Source: JBMYZL01 sp049610385
GTDB lineage: Bacteria > Bacteroidota > Bacteroidia > Flavobacteriales_D > Sanyastnellaceae
Direction of reading: 5' to 3'
Length of the DNA stretch: 64,000 nt
Assembly: GCA_049610385.1 (NCBI GenBank)
Contig: JBMYZL010000010.1
Span: forward strand, 1-64,000
The number at the start of each line of letters is the position of its first letter. Position 1 is the stretch's first letter. The notes under the pieces are model-generated. The model searched no databases and was not told the origin of the DNA. It saw only the letters and a program-made list of their open reading frames with translations. Made by a program: the position numbers and the translations under genes. Below, piece after piece: positions 16,090 to 24,792 of the stretch.

Positions 16090-18411
16090 ATGTTTTCGTT
16101 CGTTGGAGCGAGGAGCATGTGGGCGTTCCCGATGTCAATGGTTGTTTTCGCAGCAGGCCTTGGACTGAGTTTCCTTTCCGGCTCGCTTTGCGCACAAAAT
16201 ACCTTAAAGACTGTCGTGGAAGGCCACGTTCTTCACAGTTCCACATCTTCCAAAATTCCCGGTGTTTTGGTGATGGCTTGGCCTTGTGGCTTGGCCGTTG
16301 CCTCAGACGCTGCGGGAGCGTTTCGCGTATCGTGCCCACACGGTGTAGATTCGCTCACTCTGTCATGCCTTGGCTTCCAAACTGAAGTGGTGCATAGGCC
16401 AGATGTACATGTGGACATTCACCTGAATCCACTCAGTGTTCATTTGGGGCAGGCCATTGTTGAGGTTGTTGGGCAGCCTGAAACCGAAATGACGATCCTC
16501 AATGAAGGGGCATTGATGGAGACCTTGGATCGAACTCCTGGACTCCAAAGCTTAGACTTGGGAGGCGGAGTTGTGCAGCCAGTCATTCGTGGGCTTTTTG
16601 GTTCGCGTGTCGCCGTGCTTGAAGACGGTGTTCCACAGCGTGGCAGCCGCTGGGGAAGTGACCATGGCATCCTCGTGGCGCCGGAGTTGAATGTGGTCTC
16701 GGGTTGGGTTCCTGGAGGTGGACATGTTTGGATGGGGCCGGATGCAGTGGCTGGCGGCCTGAGATTCGAATCGCCATCCAGGACAAACGCCCCAGGATCA
16801 GGGACTCGTCTGGGCACGTCGCTGCGTTTGGGCAACCTCCGCGCTTCAACACATGCCTTACATTGGGAAACAACTCCAGAAGGTCATTGGCATGCTGGAA
16901 TTTCAGCATCGAAGTTTGGTTCCACCCAAGTGCCACAGCGGATGTTCTCTTATCTCGGTCGAACGTATGAATTGTCGGAAGGTGAATTGCCCAACACCGC
17001 TGGTCAGAGCGCTCATTTGGTCATCGGCTTGGAACAATTGACCCAATCTGGCCATGAATGGCGTGTGGGAGGGAAAGTATCGGATATGCGCCAAGGTCTG
17101 TTTCCGGGGATTGTGGGGGTGCCACGTCAGCAGGATTTGGCTCCCAATGAAGGCAGGTTTGAACGGCGTCTTCCACAACAACGTGCATCGCGTTGTTTGG
17201 CGACCTGGGGATGGAACCATACAGCCGGAAACGCAAACCGCTGGAAGGCAATGGGTTCGGTAGGCTGGATTCGCCGGATTGAACGTGCACCCCCACATGC
17301 ACACGGTTGGGGCCCCTTGCCGGATTCCGATGTGAGTCTATTGCTCGAGGAATGGACTGGCTTCGTTGAATTGAAACATCTGGGTCCTCATGGTTCAATG
17401 GGGCTTCAGGGTGAATCTCAATCGACAACTGCCTCTGGTTGGGAGTTTCTTGTGCCCAATCATCGTCGCTTGCGTGGATCTCTGGTTGGCGAATGGCAGG
17501 GAGGACTTTCTTCATGGGCGGCGCGGGTAGATGTTGTTGCGGCCCGTCAATCAGGCCATGATGAGCCCATGTACAACACATGGGGTGACGTTGTGGGTGT
17601 GGATGTGCGGGCCATGGCCTTCCGAACCATTTTGCCAGGCGGAATGCTCTCTTGGCAGCTACCGCTTCGTTGGCGGAAACAGCCCCTCGGGGGAACCTTG
17701 ACGGTGGCAGCTTTCGGACGTGTACCGAGCAATTATGAGTGGGGCGCCAATGGCATCCATCACGGAACTTTCAGGTACGAACAGGGCAATCCTGAGCTCA
17801 ATACGGAATGGACCTTTGAGGGGCGACTACAACTTCAGGAACGGAATGAAGACTTGGGTTGGAGTCACCTCTTTCAGGGATTTGTTGCCTTGCACCGCGG
17901 ATTCATTTCACTCACACCGAGTGCCACATTTGCTCCCATTGCTCATGCGGGGCAAATTCTCCGGTTTCAGGCCAACAATGCGTTCAGAACTGGCGCGGAG
18001 GGCACCATCTCATGGAAAAACAACGGCCAAATGTGGACGTTGATGGCATCGGTATTGGGACAGTGGGATTTGGGCACAGGCTTGGGACTGCCTTTCACCA
18101 CGCCTGCCCAATTGCGCCTTTCATGGCAGCATAATTTGTGGCGCGGATGCACGGTTGAACTCAGTACACGTGGAGTGGCGCCGGCACAACTTACCGCTCG
18201 AAATGAGGCTGCCACCCCGGGGGCAGTTCTCGTAGACTTCAATTTCGGTCAAACCACCCGTCGGGGCTTTTGGTCCCTCGACGTGCAAAACGTCTTCAAC
18301 GCGGCGTGGCTTGATCACATCAGCGCTTACCGCGCTTTGGGCATAGCGGCCCAAGGCCGATGGGTGCAAGTGCAATTCAGCACGACGCTGAAGCACAACT
18401 CTAAAAAATGA
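16090..18411 (+). CDS. TonB-dependent receptor, probable metal or metal-chelate uptake
   Basis: The 773-residue product starts at the ATG at 16090; a TTG at 16063 is also in frame but puts nine residues before the signal peptide. Signal peptide about 1-36 (ending SLCAQ). A CarboxypepD_reg-like domain spans about 40-120, followed by a plug (about 130-240; LMETLDRTPGLQ, PVIRGLFGSRVAVLEDGV) and a barrel. At 773 residues it is in the size range of siderophore/metal receptors rather than SusC. The C-terminal region reads DVQNVFN and ends QFSTTLKHNSKK. Its stop overlaps the lipoprotein ATG (ATGA). With a His-rich small protein before and a His-rich lipoprotein after, a metal substrate is the best guess. 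Confidence 0.85.
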   Translation: MFSFVGARSMWAFPMSMVVFAAGLGLSFLSGSLCAQNTLKTVVEGHVLHSSTSSKIPGVLVMAWPCGLAVASDAAGAFRVSCPHGVDSLTLSCLGFQTEVVHRPDVHVDIHLNPLSVHLGQAIVEVVGQPETEMTILNEGALMETLDRTPGLQSLDLGGGVVQPVIRGLFGSRVAVLEDGVPQRGSRWGSDHGILVAPELNVVSGWVPGGGHVWMGPDAVAGGLRFESPSRTNAPGSGTRLGTSLRLGNLRASTHALHWETTPEGHWHAGISASKFGSTQVPQRMFSYLGRTYELSEGELPNTAGQSAHLVIGLEQLTQSGHEWRVGGKVSDMRQGLFPGIVGVPRQQDLAPNEGRFERRLPQQRASRCLATWGWNHTAGNANRWKAMGSVGWIRRIERAPPHAHGWGPLPDSDVSLLLEEWTGFVELKHLGPHGSMGLQGESQSTTASGWEFLVPNHRRLRGSLVGEWQGGLSSWAARVDVVAARQSGHDEPMYNTWGDVVGVDVRAMAFRTILPGGMLSWQLPLRWRKQPLGGTLTVAAFGRVPSNYEWGANGIHHGTFRYEQGNPELNTEWTFEGRLQLQERNEDLGWSHLFQGFVALHRGFISLTPSATFAPIAHAGQILRFQANNAFRTGAEGTISWKNNGQMWTLMASVLGQWDLGTGLGLPFTTPAQLRLSWQHNLWRGCTVELSTRGVAPAQLTARNEAATPGAVLVDFNFGQTTRRGFWSLDVQNVFNAAWLDHISAYRALGIAAQGRWVQVQFSTTLKHNSKK

Positions 18412-19217
18412 AAATCACCATGACTTATTCTTTTTATTCTTTAAATTTTTCCTTCTTGGCCTTGGTGGCCATTCTTTTGGCCTCATGTAAAACCACAGAT
18501 ATCGAACCGCCGACACTTTGCACGCCTGCAGGGACGGAAAACAGTGTTTTGGCCGATGAAATCGAAGCAATGGCCGGTACGACGCTCACCCTCACTGAAC
18601 GCTTATGTGACAATGAGGAGTTGAGTCAGGTACGCTGGGACATTCACAACGCCGCAGACCATGCCCATGAGGAAGGGGAAGACGAGGAGGGTTTTGTGTT
18701 GCATTCCGGTGCATCATGGGAGCTCCTTGAAATCGTGAGTGTTTCTGGAACAGAAGCGCAAGCATCACTTGCCGTGGACTTGCCGCTGACAGTGCGTGGT
18801 GTGTGGGACATTGTGGTTTCCATCGTGGATATTGAAGGCAATGTCTCCCAAGATTTGGTCACCCAGCTTCACATCGAAAATGATCATTTGCCTGAATTCT
18901 TCCTTTCCAGTGTCAACGGGGTGAATCCAGATACTTGGGAGGGTGAACAAATTTGGAGTGCCGGTTCTGAAGTGACGATGCAAGGCTCTGTTTCTGATAC
19001 AGACGGCCTTGAAACTGTGATTCTCGAACTGATTCAAGAGTCTTCTGAGTCGGTCCTGTGGGATGCTGAATGGACCTCAGTGGGAAACAGCACTTTGACT
19101 TTCGATGAAGTGATTGCGCTTCCCTCCGAGGCAGCTGGGGAGTGCCACTTTGAGATGCATGCAACGGATGTCTCTGGCCACGAGGTCGAAACTGGATTTC
19201 ACGTAGAGATCGAATAA
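18408..19217 (+). CDS. DUF4625 lipoprotein with His/Asp/Glu-rich loop
   Basis: The 269-residue lipoprotein has a lipobox ILLASC (Cys27) and two Ig-like beta domains of the DUF4625 type: one from IEPPTLCTP to about 145, a second from about 150 to the end. Between strands of the first domain is an acidic, His-containing loop HNAADHAHEEGEDEEG, a plausible metal site. It overlaps the receptor stop by 4 bases and is clearly translationally coupled. A paralogue with the same loop in shorter form (VGHGHEG) is at 55477-56250. The likely role is a surface-exposed or periplasmic metal-binding partner of the receptor; this is inferred, as DUF4625 has no proven function that I know of. Confidence 0.8.
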   Translation: MKITMTYSFYSLNFSFLALVAILLASCKTTDIEPPTLCTPAGTENSVLADEIEAMAGTTLTLTERLCDNEELSQVRWDIHNAADHAHEEGEDEEGFVLHSGASWELLEIVSVSGTEAQASLAVDLPLTVRGVWDIVVSIVDIEGNVSQDLVTQLHIENDHLPEFFLSSVNGVNPDTWEGEQIWSAGSEVTMQGSVSDTDGLETVILELIQESSESVLWDAEWTSVGNSTLTFDEVIALPSEAAGECHFEMHATDVSGHEVETGFHVEIE

Positions 19218-19264
19218 ATCGCCACATGCGGTCTCGGTTTTGAGACGTTTGACTGTTTCAAGGT

Positions 19265-19290
19265 GAGGCGCGGCATTCATGTCGCGCCTC
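19265..19290. terminator. Hairpin downstream of the metal-receptor operon
   Basis: GAGGCGCG (19265-19272) pairs perfectly with CGCGCCTC (19283-19290) around a 10-base loop, 48 bases after the DUF4625 stop. The stem is GC-rich and correctly placed to end the operon, but only a short TT follows, so it may act as a processing or weak termination site. Confidence 0.5.
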
Positions 19291-19507
19291 TTCGCCTTGG
19301 CATCCTCAAAATGTCCGCTTGATGCCGGCTTTTTGAATTCCAAATAGATTCAGCGCAATGGGGAGTGTTTCACCATTTTGACGAAAACACTTGGCCATTC
19401 GTCGTCTACTTGGAACTGAACTTCCTGTTGTTGCATTCAAGACCAGTTGAGCAAGCGAAAAGGCAAATTCTCTGCATCCAAAGGTCCGGCAGTTTACACA
19501 AGGTAAA

Positions 19508-20566
19508 TCAGTAAATGAAGGGGTTTTCTCCTTTGTAGTTGAGTCTGATCAAGTCGAGGCCTGCTTGCAAAAGGTCTCCCATGTTTTGGGACTTTTTGAA
19601 GTGAACGTCGCCCGTCAGTTCGTACAATTCGGTTTTTAAGGTTTCAATTTTGTCTTCCATCGAGAGCGGTTGCGCTTTCATGCATCTGAGCAGATCCTGG
19701 AGTCGAATCTTCTCACTTGAAGCCCGCCGGGCCATAAAAGAACGTTCCTCCTTGATGTATTGCTCCACCGATTCTTTGGGGAGGACTTCCCGGGTCATTT
19801 GGCTTAGCAATTCATTTTCAGGCAAGCATTCGGGTTGGTAAACCAAGGCATTGCCCTCATAACTCTGTTGATCGAAATCAATTGCCCGAATTCGGTATTG
19901 GATTCGATCAAAATCTTGGGTGATGACCACAACGTAATTGTAGGAACGCATGTCTCCCAGCAAGCGCAGAAAGCAACGTTGATTGAATTTGATGTATTCT
20001 TTTGCCAGAGCCCTTTTGTCCTGTATCGTCAAATGCGGCAGTCGCTCCGTGATGAAGACGTCTCCGGGAAGCCCGACGATGTGTTCTTCGATGAGGGTGT
20101 CTTGCCAAACGAGAAAATGGATTCGGTTGGGGGAAAGCAGTTGTTCCAGTTCGAGACCATAGATCCGTGAAGCATCGCATTTTTTGATGTACAGGAAGAC
20201 GTAGTTGTCATTGATGATATTCCGAATCTTGATTCGAAACGGTTTTGTGTTCCCAAAGGTGCAAAAGGCAATGCTGTCCACAGTGAGAAATGGGAGCAAG
20301 ACGTCACTGCCATCGGCATGCAGGATGGAGTAGAGTCGCTTGAGGTTGATGATGAGTTCGTCGCGATCAGCAGCGGAATACATGCAGTTCACCCACAGAG
20401 TGTCTTTTTCATCAGCGTCGAGAATGGCAACGCTGCCTTCAAATCTGAGCAGGTCGTCATAGGTGACAGGAATCTCCAGAGACCGGCCATGTTCCTTGAG
20501 GTATCGATGCAACGATTCGGTCACGGGAAACGGGATCTTCTTTTTGGAAATGAGTTTGTTGTTCAT
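19508..20566 (-). CDS. Conserved-looking hypothetical protein with kinase-like active-site pattern
   Basis: I start the protein at the ATG at 20566 (352 residues); the frame extends 39 codons upstream, but that part looks non-coding. No family name comes to mind. Residues 201-231 read RLLGDMRSYNYVVVI then RIRAIDFDQ, which has the layout of the catalytic loop and metal site of APH/HipA-type kinases: Asp205, Asn210 and Asp230. Upstream, YIKKCDASRIYGLELEQLL could contribute an N-lobe lysine. There is no signal peptide or membrane segment, so it is cytoplasmic. The gene stands alone, between the DUF4625 lipoprotein and a divergent esterase. The kinase-like fold is inference from motif spacing only. 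Confidence 0.75.
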   Translation of the reverse strand: MNNKLISKKKIPFPVTESLHRYLKEHGRSLEIPVTYDDLLRFEGSVAILDADEKDTLWVNCMYSAADRDELIINLKRLYSILHADGSDVLLPFLTVDSIAFCTFGNTKPFRIKIRNIINDNYVFLYIKKCDASRIYGLELEQLLSPNRIHFLVWQDTLIEEHIVGLPGDVFITERLPHLTIQDKRALAKEYIKFNQRCFLRLLGDMRSYNYVVVITQDFDRIQYRIRAIDFDQQSYEGNALVYQPECLPENELLSQMTREVLPKESVEQYIKEERSFMARRASSEKIRLQDLLRCMKAQPLSMEDKIETLKTELYELTGDVHFKKSQNMGDLLQAGLDLIRLNYKGENPFIY

Positions 20567-20933
20567 GGGCTTGGTTGTCGTTTGCGTGAGACTTGACTCC
20601 ACTGTTTCCAAGTTTTGTAATTGTGTTGTCGAGAAAGCGAGTGGTTCGGAATGTTTTGCACATCCGTTGATTGAAAGCGCCATCGCACTGAATGGCAGTG
20701 GTTGTCCTGTGAGGTTAGAAGGTTTCTCTGGTTTTGATCAAATCAAATGATGGGCCGTCCTTCAACGGAATCGCTGAATATCCTTTGAATTTGCTCTGCT
20801 GTTCATGGTCCAATGAATTGCATACAACTGGTGCAAGTGTTGAATCAAACACGTCGAGAATTTTCTGCTTTCTGATGGTGGTCGTAAATTACCTCCACAT
20901 GGCTTTTCCGTTTGGAAGTAGAATCATCAGAGA
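20567..20933. other. Divergent intergenic region
   Basis: About 370 bases between the minus-strand kinase-like gene and the plus-strand esterase. It must hold both promoters. A short perfect palindrome TTTGATCAAA occurs at 20733-20742, which could be chance. No open frame with a convincing motif is present. Confidence 0.5.
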
Positions 20934-22061
20934 ATGGATTTCAATCGAATGAAACTGCAGGTAAAACAAATGCTCACCCACTACATACAAGTTTTGTTCT
21001 TGGTTCTTCTGGCTGCAGGTTCTTGGTCGGTTGCTCAGGGGCAATCGCTGAGTGACGCAAGCGATATCAATCTGATGCAGTTTTGGTCGCAAGAACCCAA
21101 CGGCTGGAGCTACCCGATTGCGATTTCCATTCCAGAAGGTGATCCACCTTTCGGTGGATTTCCAGTGGGCGTGATTTTGCATGGGAGCAATGGGAATGGC
21201 CCAGCGATGCTCGATCTTGGTGAATCATTGCTTTGGAACCACATTTTGATTGCGCCCACGGGTTATTTGAACTCTTGGAACCTTTGTGGTGAAAGCAGCG
21301 AAGCGCCTGACATCGCGATGTTGGCCGAACTCATCGCACAGCTTTTGACCTTTGACAATGTGAATCCCGAACACATTAGACTCATCGGTTTCTCCAATGG
21401 TGCAGGATTGGTCAATCAAGGATTTATAGAACTGGATTCCACTGCGATTGATGTGTTTGTGGCCATCGTCTCCCAAATGAATGAACCTCAATTTCATCAA
21501 GGCGCATTTCATCGCCCATCAGGTCTGACCATTCCTCCGATGGCGTTTTGTGGATACGATGAGGTGGTGTTGCCTCCAATGGGCAGGAAATACCTCTCCA
21601 TTTGCAACCACAATGACTCTGTTGTGCCTTATGATGGAGGGCCTGCTGTGGGAAATGTTTTTCTTCCTGCAGAGGTTTCGATTCATCAGGTAGCACTCCA
21701 GCAAGGACATGTGGGGCCGCCAGTACCGGGTGAAGATCTGAATGCTCCCGGATTGACGGTGTTTTCATATTTGGATGGTGATGTCGTCCTCTTGCGCGGA
21801 GGGGCTGAACATGGCACGAATCCCGCACAACTGGAATTCGCAGCTGAATTCTTGGCCATAGACGAGTCACCAGACCCTCCCACATCTGGATGCATTGAGG
21901 ATTTGGACAATGACTCTCTCGTTGCAGTAGCGGATGTTTTGTTGCTTTTGGGAGAATTCGGTTGCTCGACTTTTTGCAATTATGATGTGAACGGTGATGA
22001 ATGGGTCAACGTTTCAGACCTCCTTCAAATGATATCAGCTTTCGGCACCATTTGCAATTGA
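20934..22061 (+). CDS. Secreted esterase/PHB-depolymerase-like hydrolase with C-terminal dockerin-like repeats
   Basis: The 375-residue product has a signal peptide ending near residue 37 (GSWSVAQGQ); ATGs at 20949 and 20970 are alternative starts. The alpha/beta-hydrolase domain shows ILHGSNG (oxyanion region) and IGFSNGAG with nucleophile Ser154; a conserved late His is in GGAEHG. The C-terminus carries two EF-hand-like repeats, DLDNDSLVAVADVLLLLGEFG and YDVNGDEWVNVSDLLQMISAFG, closely resembling dockerin type I repeats and the single copy in the FISUMP protein at 13684. No T9SS sorting domain is present. The repeats may bind calcium and anchor the enzyme; no cohesin is seen in the window. 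Confidence 0.8.
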   Translation: MDFNRMKLQVKQMLTHYIQVLFLVLLAAGSWSVAQGQSLSDASDINLMQFWSQEPNGWSYPIAISIPEGDPPFGGFPVGVILHGSNGNGPAMLDLGESLLWNHILIAPTGYLNSWNLCGESSEAPDIAMLAELIAQLLTFDNVNPEHIRLIGFSNGAGLVNQGFIELDSTAIDVFVAIVSQMNEPQFHQGAFHRPSGLTIPPMAFCGYDEVVLPPMGRKYLSICNHNDSVVPYDGGPAVGNVFLPAEVSIHQVALQQGHVGPPVPGEDLNAPGLTVFSYLDGDVVLLRGGAEHGTNPAQLEFAAEFLAIDESPDPPTSGCIEDLDNDSLVAVADVLLLLGEFGCSTFCNYDVNGDEWVNVSDLLQMISAFGTICN

Positions 22062-22095
22062 GCCTCTTGGTGCTCCGAATTTTGTGGTGTCCGTT

Positions 22096-22902
22096 TCAGG
22101 TCAGAGGCACGAGTACACGGGAATGTGCATAGGTAATCGCTTCCCCCTCGATCTGAACATGCTCAGGGAAGACTTCACATTGCAAGTGGCCACCCCGTGG
22201 GGAAAGCTGTTGAGCACTGAGTTGGGTTTTCCCCAATCGTTCAGCCCAGAACGGGGCTGATGTGCAATGGGCTGAGCCGGTCACTGGATCTTCCAAGATT
22301 GTGGCTTGAGGGGTGAAAAATCGAGAGACAAAGTCCACATTTTCACCCAATGAACTGACAATGACACCACCGGTACCCAAATGGATTTGGTCAAACACCG
22401 TTCGGTTGATCTCGATTTGCTCGATTTCTTTCTGACTCGGGTAAATCAGCAGGAAATCTCGTGACCGATGGACTTCAACAGGTCGAATGCTGAACGCATT
22501 CTCGAATTCACTGGGCAAGGATGCCGGAACAGGATGTCGTTTGGGCAGCAACATGGAATAGCCACGTGCACCTCTTCTCACGACCAATGTGCCGCTGTTT
22601 GTCTCGAATCGAACTTCATCCAGGTGACATGCGATGTGGGCGAATACAACATGGGCTGTTGCCAATGTCGCATGGCCGCAAAGGTCCATTTCCAGATCAG
22701 GAGTGAACCACCTCAAATGATAAAGACCCGGACCTTTTTGGATGATATAAGCGGTTTCAGCAACTGCATTTTCTTGAGCCAGTGCGAGCAAAATTTCGTC
22801 ATCGAGCCAAGCTTCAAGGAGCATGACGCAGGCAGGATTGCCAGAAAATACCCGATTTGTGAAAGCGTCGACTTGGTACAAATTGCATTCCATAAATGGC
22901 AA
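22096..22902 (-). CDS. PhzF-family isomerase/epimerase-like protein
   Basis: The 268-residue cytoplasmic product matches the PhzF/YHI9 family throughout its length. The N-terminal half has VDAFTNRVFSGNPA and ENAVAETAYI, whose Glu49 corresponds to the catalytic acid of PhzF. The second half has DLCGHATLATAHV and EDPVTGSAHC, the glycine-rich and substrate-binding motifs. A start at the fourth codon (Met at 22893) is equally possible. Most family members are not involved in phenazine synthesis, and no other phenazine gene is present; the real substrate is unknown. It is convergent with the esterase gene, 34 bases apart. Confidence 0.9.
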   Translation of the reverse strand: MPFMECNLYQVDAFTNRVFSGNPACVMLLEAWLDDEILLALAQENAVAETAYIIQKGPGLYHLRWFTPDLEMDLCGHATLATAHVVFAHIACHLDEVRFETNSGTLVVRRGARGYSMLLPKRHPVPASLPSEFENAFSIRPVEVHRSRDFLLIYPSQKEIEQIEINRTVFDQIHLGTGGVIVSSLGENVDFVSRFFTPQATILEDPVTGSAHCTSAPFWAERLGKTQLSAQQLSPRGGHLQCEVFPEHVQIEGEAITYAHSRVLVPLT

Positions 22903-23074
22903 GTTAGCATGTCTCGATGAGGTGTCTGTCGATCCCCATCAGGTCTCCTGAGATCCGCACTTCTCACCCCAGTCAAAACAGCAGAAATGACAGATTCATC
23001 GAGGGTGATTTTCCGATTTGATTCGAAAATGGAACCTGCAGGCAATTTTGCTTGAGTTGGATTAACTTCGGACG

Positions 23075-24772
23075 ATGACATCGTTCCTGAATCCTTTTTT
23101 TACAGCTGCCATGCTGTTTTCGGCTTCCACATTGATGGCTCAAAATGCGGGTGAATTGGATCCTTCTTTTGGCGAAGAGGGACTGGCGATTTTATCTCCC
23201 GTTGCGTCCAATTCCATGGACAATGCGCAGTGCGTGGATATTCGGCCCACGGGTGAAATTGTGTTCGCCGGTGTCAGTGGCGGATTTTCTGGCTTCGGCA
23301 TGACGGTCGGTCAGGTGTTACCAGATGGCACCATGGATGTGTCTTTTGGGACGAATGGGGTGACCACAATCGAGGGTGTCGGGGGGTCGAATTTTGGTTA
23401 TGACATCGAAGTTCTCACGGATGGCAAATTGTTGGTGTGTGGGGCGGTGAGTTTGACGGCGGCGAACACGGCCATGGCGGTTTGGCGTTTCACGACCGAT
23501 GGAAATTTGGATGCTTCATTCGGGGACAATGGTGCTTTGATTGTGGATGTGGATTCCAGTGAAGATTATGCCCGAGACATTTTGATGGATGGCTCAGGCC
23601 AAATCACCGTGGTGGGCAACTCCAAACAACCGGACAATTTCCTCTATCGCGCCGTCATGATTCGATTCGATGAATCGGGAATTGTGGATGGCAACTTTGG
23701 GATCTATGGGACCCAAGTATATCCCATGAACACGGATGTGAATTGTGATGTCAGGGCGGGTGTCATGTCACCTACAGGAGAAATTTATCTCGCCGGATAT
23801 ACGACGGTTTCAAGCACATCTCAGCCCATCGTGATGGGGTTTTCCAATTCGGGTGAACCCCTGGAAAGTTTCGGCGAGGCAGGTATTTTCAATACAGGCG
23901 TAGAAGGTCGATATTTTGACGTGGACTTTGCCAACAATGGATTGATTGCTGTTGGTGATGGCAACAATGGGGCCACTGGAGTGGTTCGCGCCCACAACTT
24001 GACCGGCGAAATCAATCCCTATTTCGGTGATTCAGGGACGGCCTTGGTTTCAGGTGCACCCGGGAATGCATTGTTGGCCTTGGAGATGCAGGCCGATGGA
24101 AAAATTCTGGTTGCAGGTTCGGCTTCCATGGGCTTCATGATGCGTGATTTTTTGGTTGCCCGATTGCATTCCAGTGGATTTTTGGACCAGGAGTGGGGCC
24201 AAGACGGGGTGACCGTTACTGAGGTTGGACCCGGATTTGAAGATGTGAATGATTTGGCCATTCAGCCTGATGGAAAAATTGTCGCAGCTGGCTTTGGTCA
24301 ATTCACCAACAACGAGTACGTCTTTGCCCGGTACGATTCAGGAGAATTGGGGGAAGTTTTGGGCTGCACAGAGCCGGAAGCCTGCAACTACAACCCGAAT
24401 GCCACTTCGGATGACGGTACCTGCTTCAGCCCCGGTGATGCTTGCGATGACGGTGATGATGAAACCGAGAACGACACATACAACGAAAGTTGCGATTGTA
24501 TCGGACAGCCATTGGTGAATGGTTTATCCGCCCTCGAGGTGGCTGGTTTTCAGTTGTTTCCCAACCCCGCTGTTGATTGCGTAAACATTCGTTTCCCGAC
24601 TGCACAGCCGAGGAGCATTGTACTCAGAAGCTTGGCTGGAGAGCGAGTATGGGAAATGAAATCGGAAACAACAGAAGAGTGGATTGCGCTGAACAGTGTG
24701 GCTTCCGGGGTGTACACCTTGTCCATTTCGGATGCCCACCAAATCTGGGTTGAGCGGTTGGTCATTCATTAA
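23075..24772 (+). CDS. Secreted delta-60 repeat (beta-propeller-like) protein with T9SS sorting domain
   Basis: The 565-residue product has a signal peptide (about 1-22, ending LMAQ) and seven delta-60-type repeats of 50-60 residues, each marked by a D-x-S-F-G-x-x-G core: LDPSFGEEG, MDVSFGTNG, LDASFGDNG, VDGNFGIYG, ESFGEAG, INPYFGDSG and LDQEWGQDG. Then comes a Cys-rich module (GCTEPEACNYNPNATSDDGTC) common in marine Flavobacteriales surface proteins, and a type A T9SS sorting domain (LFPNPAVDCVNI to VERLVIH). It is probably a surface-displayed propeller or fibre; binding partner unknown. The dioxygenase gene follows 20 bases downstream, probably in the same transcript. Confidence 0.85.
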   Translation: MTSFLNPFFTAAMLFSASTLMAQNAGELDPSFGEEGLAILSPVASNSMDNAQCVDIRPTGEIVFAGVSGGFSGFGMTVGQVLPDGTMDVSFGTNGVTTIEGVGGSNFGYDIEVLTDGKLLVCGAVSLTAANTAMAVWRFTTDGNLDASFGDNGALIVDVDSSEDYARDILMDGSGQITVVGNSKQPDNFLYRAVMIRFDESGIVDGNFGIYGTQVYPMNTDVNCDVRAGVMSPTGEIYLAGYTTVSSTSQPIVMGFSNSGEPLESFGEAGIFNTGVEGRYFDVDFANNGLIAVGDGNNGATGVVRAHNLTGEINPYFGDSGTALVSGAPGNALLALEMQADGKILVAGSASMGFMMRDFLVARLHSSGFLDQEWGQDGVTVTEVGPGFEDVNDLAIQPDGKIVAAGFGQFTNNEYVFARYDSGELGEVLGCTEPEACNYNPNATSDDGTCFSPGDACDDGDDETENDTYNESCDCIGQPLVNGLSALEVAGFQLFPNPAVDCVNIRFPTAQPRSIVLRSLAGERVWEMKSETTEEWIALNSVASGVYTLSISDAHQIWVERLVIH

Positions 24773-24792
24773 AAAGCCAAGATGAAATAGTC

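Noticed and set aside
22063..22108. GCCTCT / AGAGGC inverted repeat as a bidirectional terminator
   Set aside because: The stem is only 6 bases with a loop of over 30 bases, one arm lies inside the PhzF-family coding sequence, and no T-run follows.
22096..22902. Phenazine biosynthesis locus
   Set aside because: Only a PhzF-family protein is present; no phzA-E or phzG genes are nearby, and most PhzF-like proteins are unrelated to phenazines.
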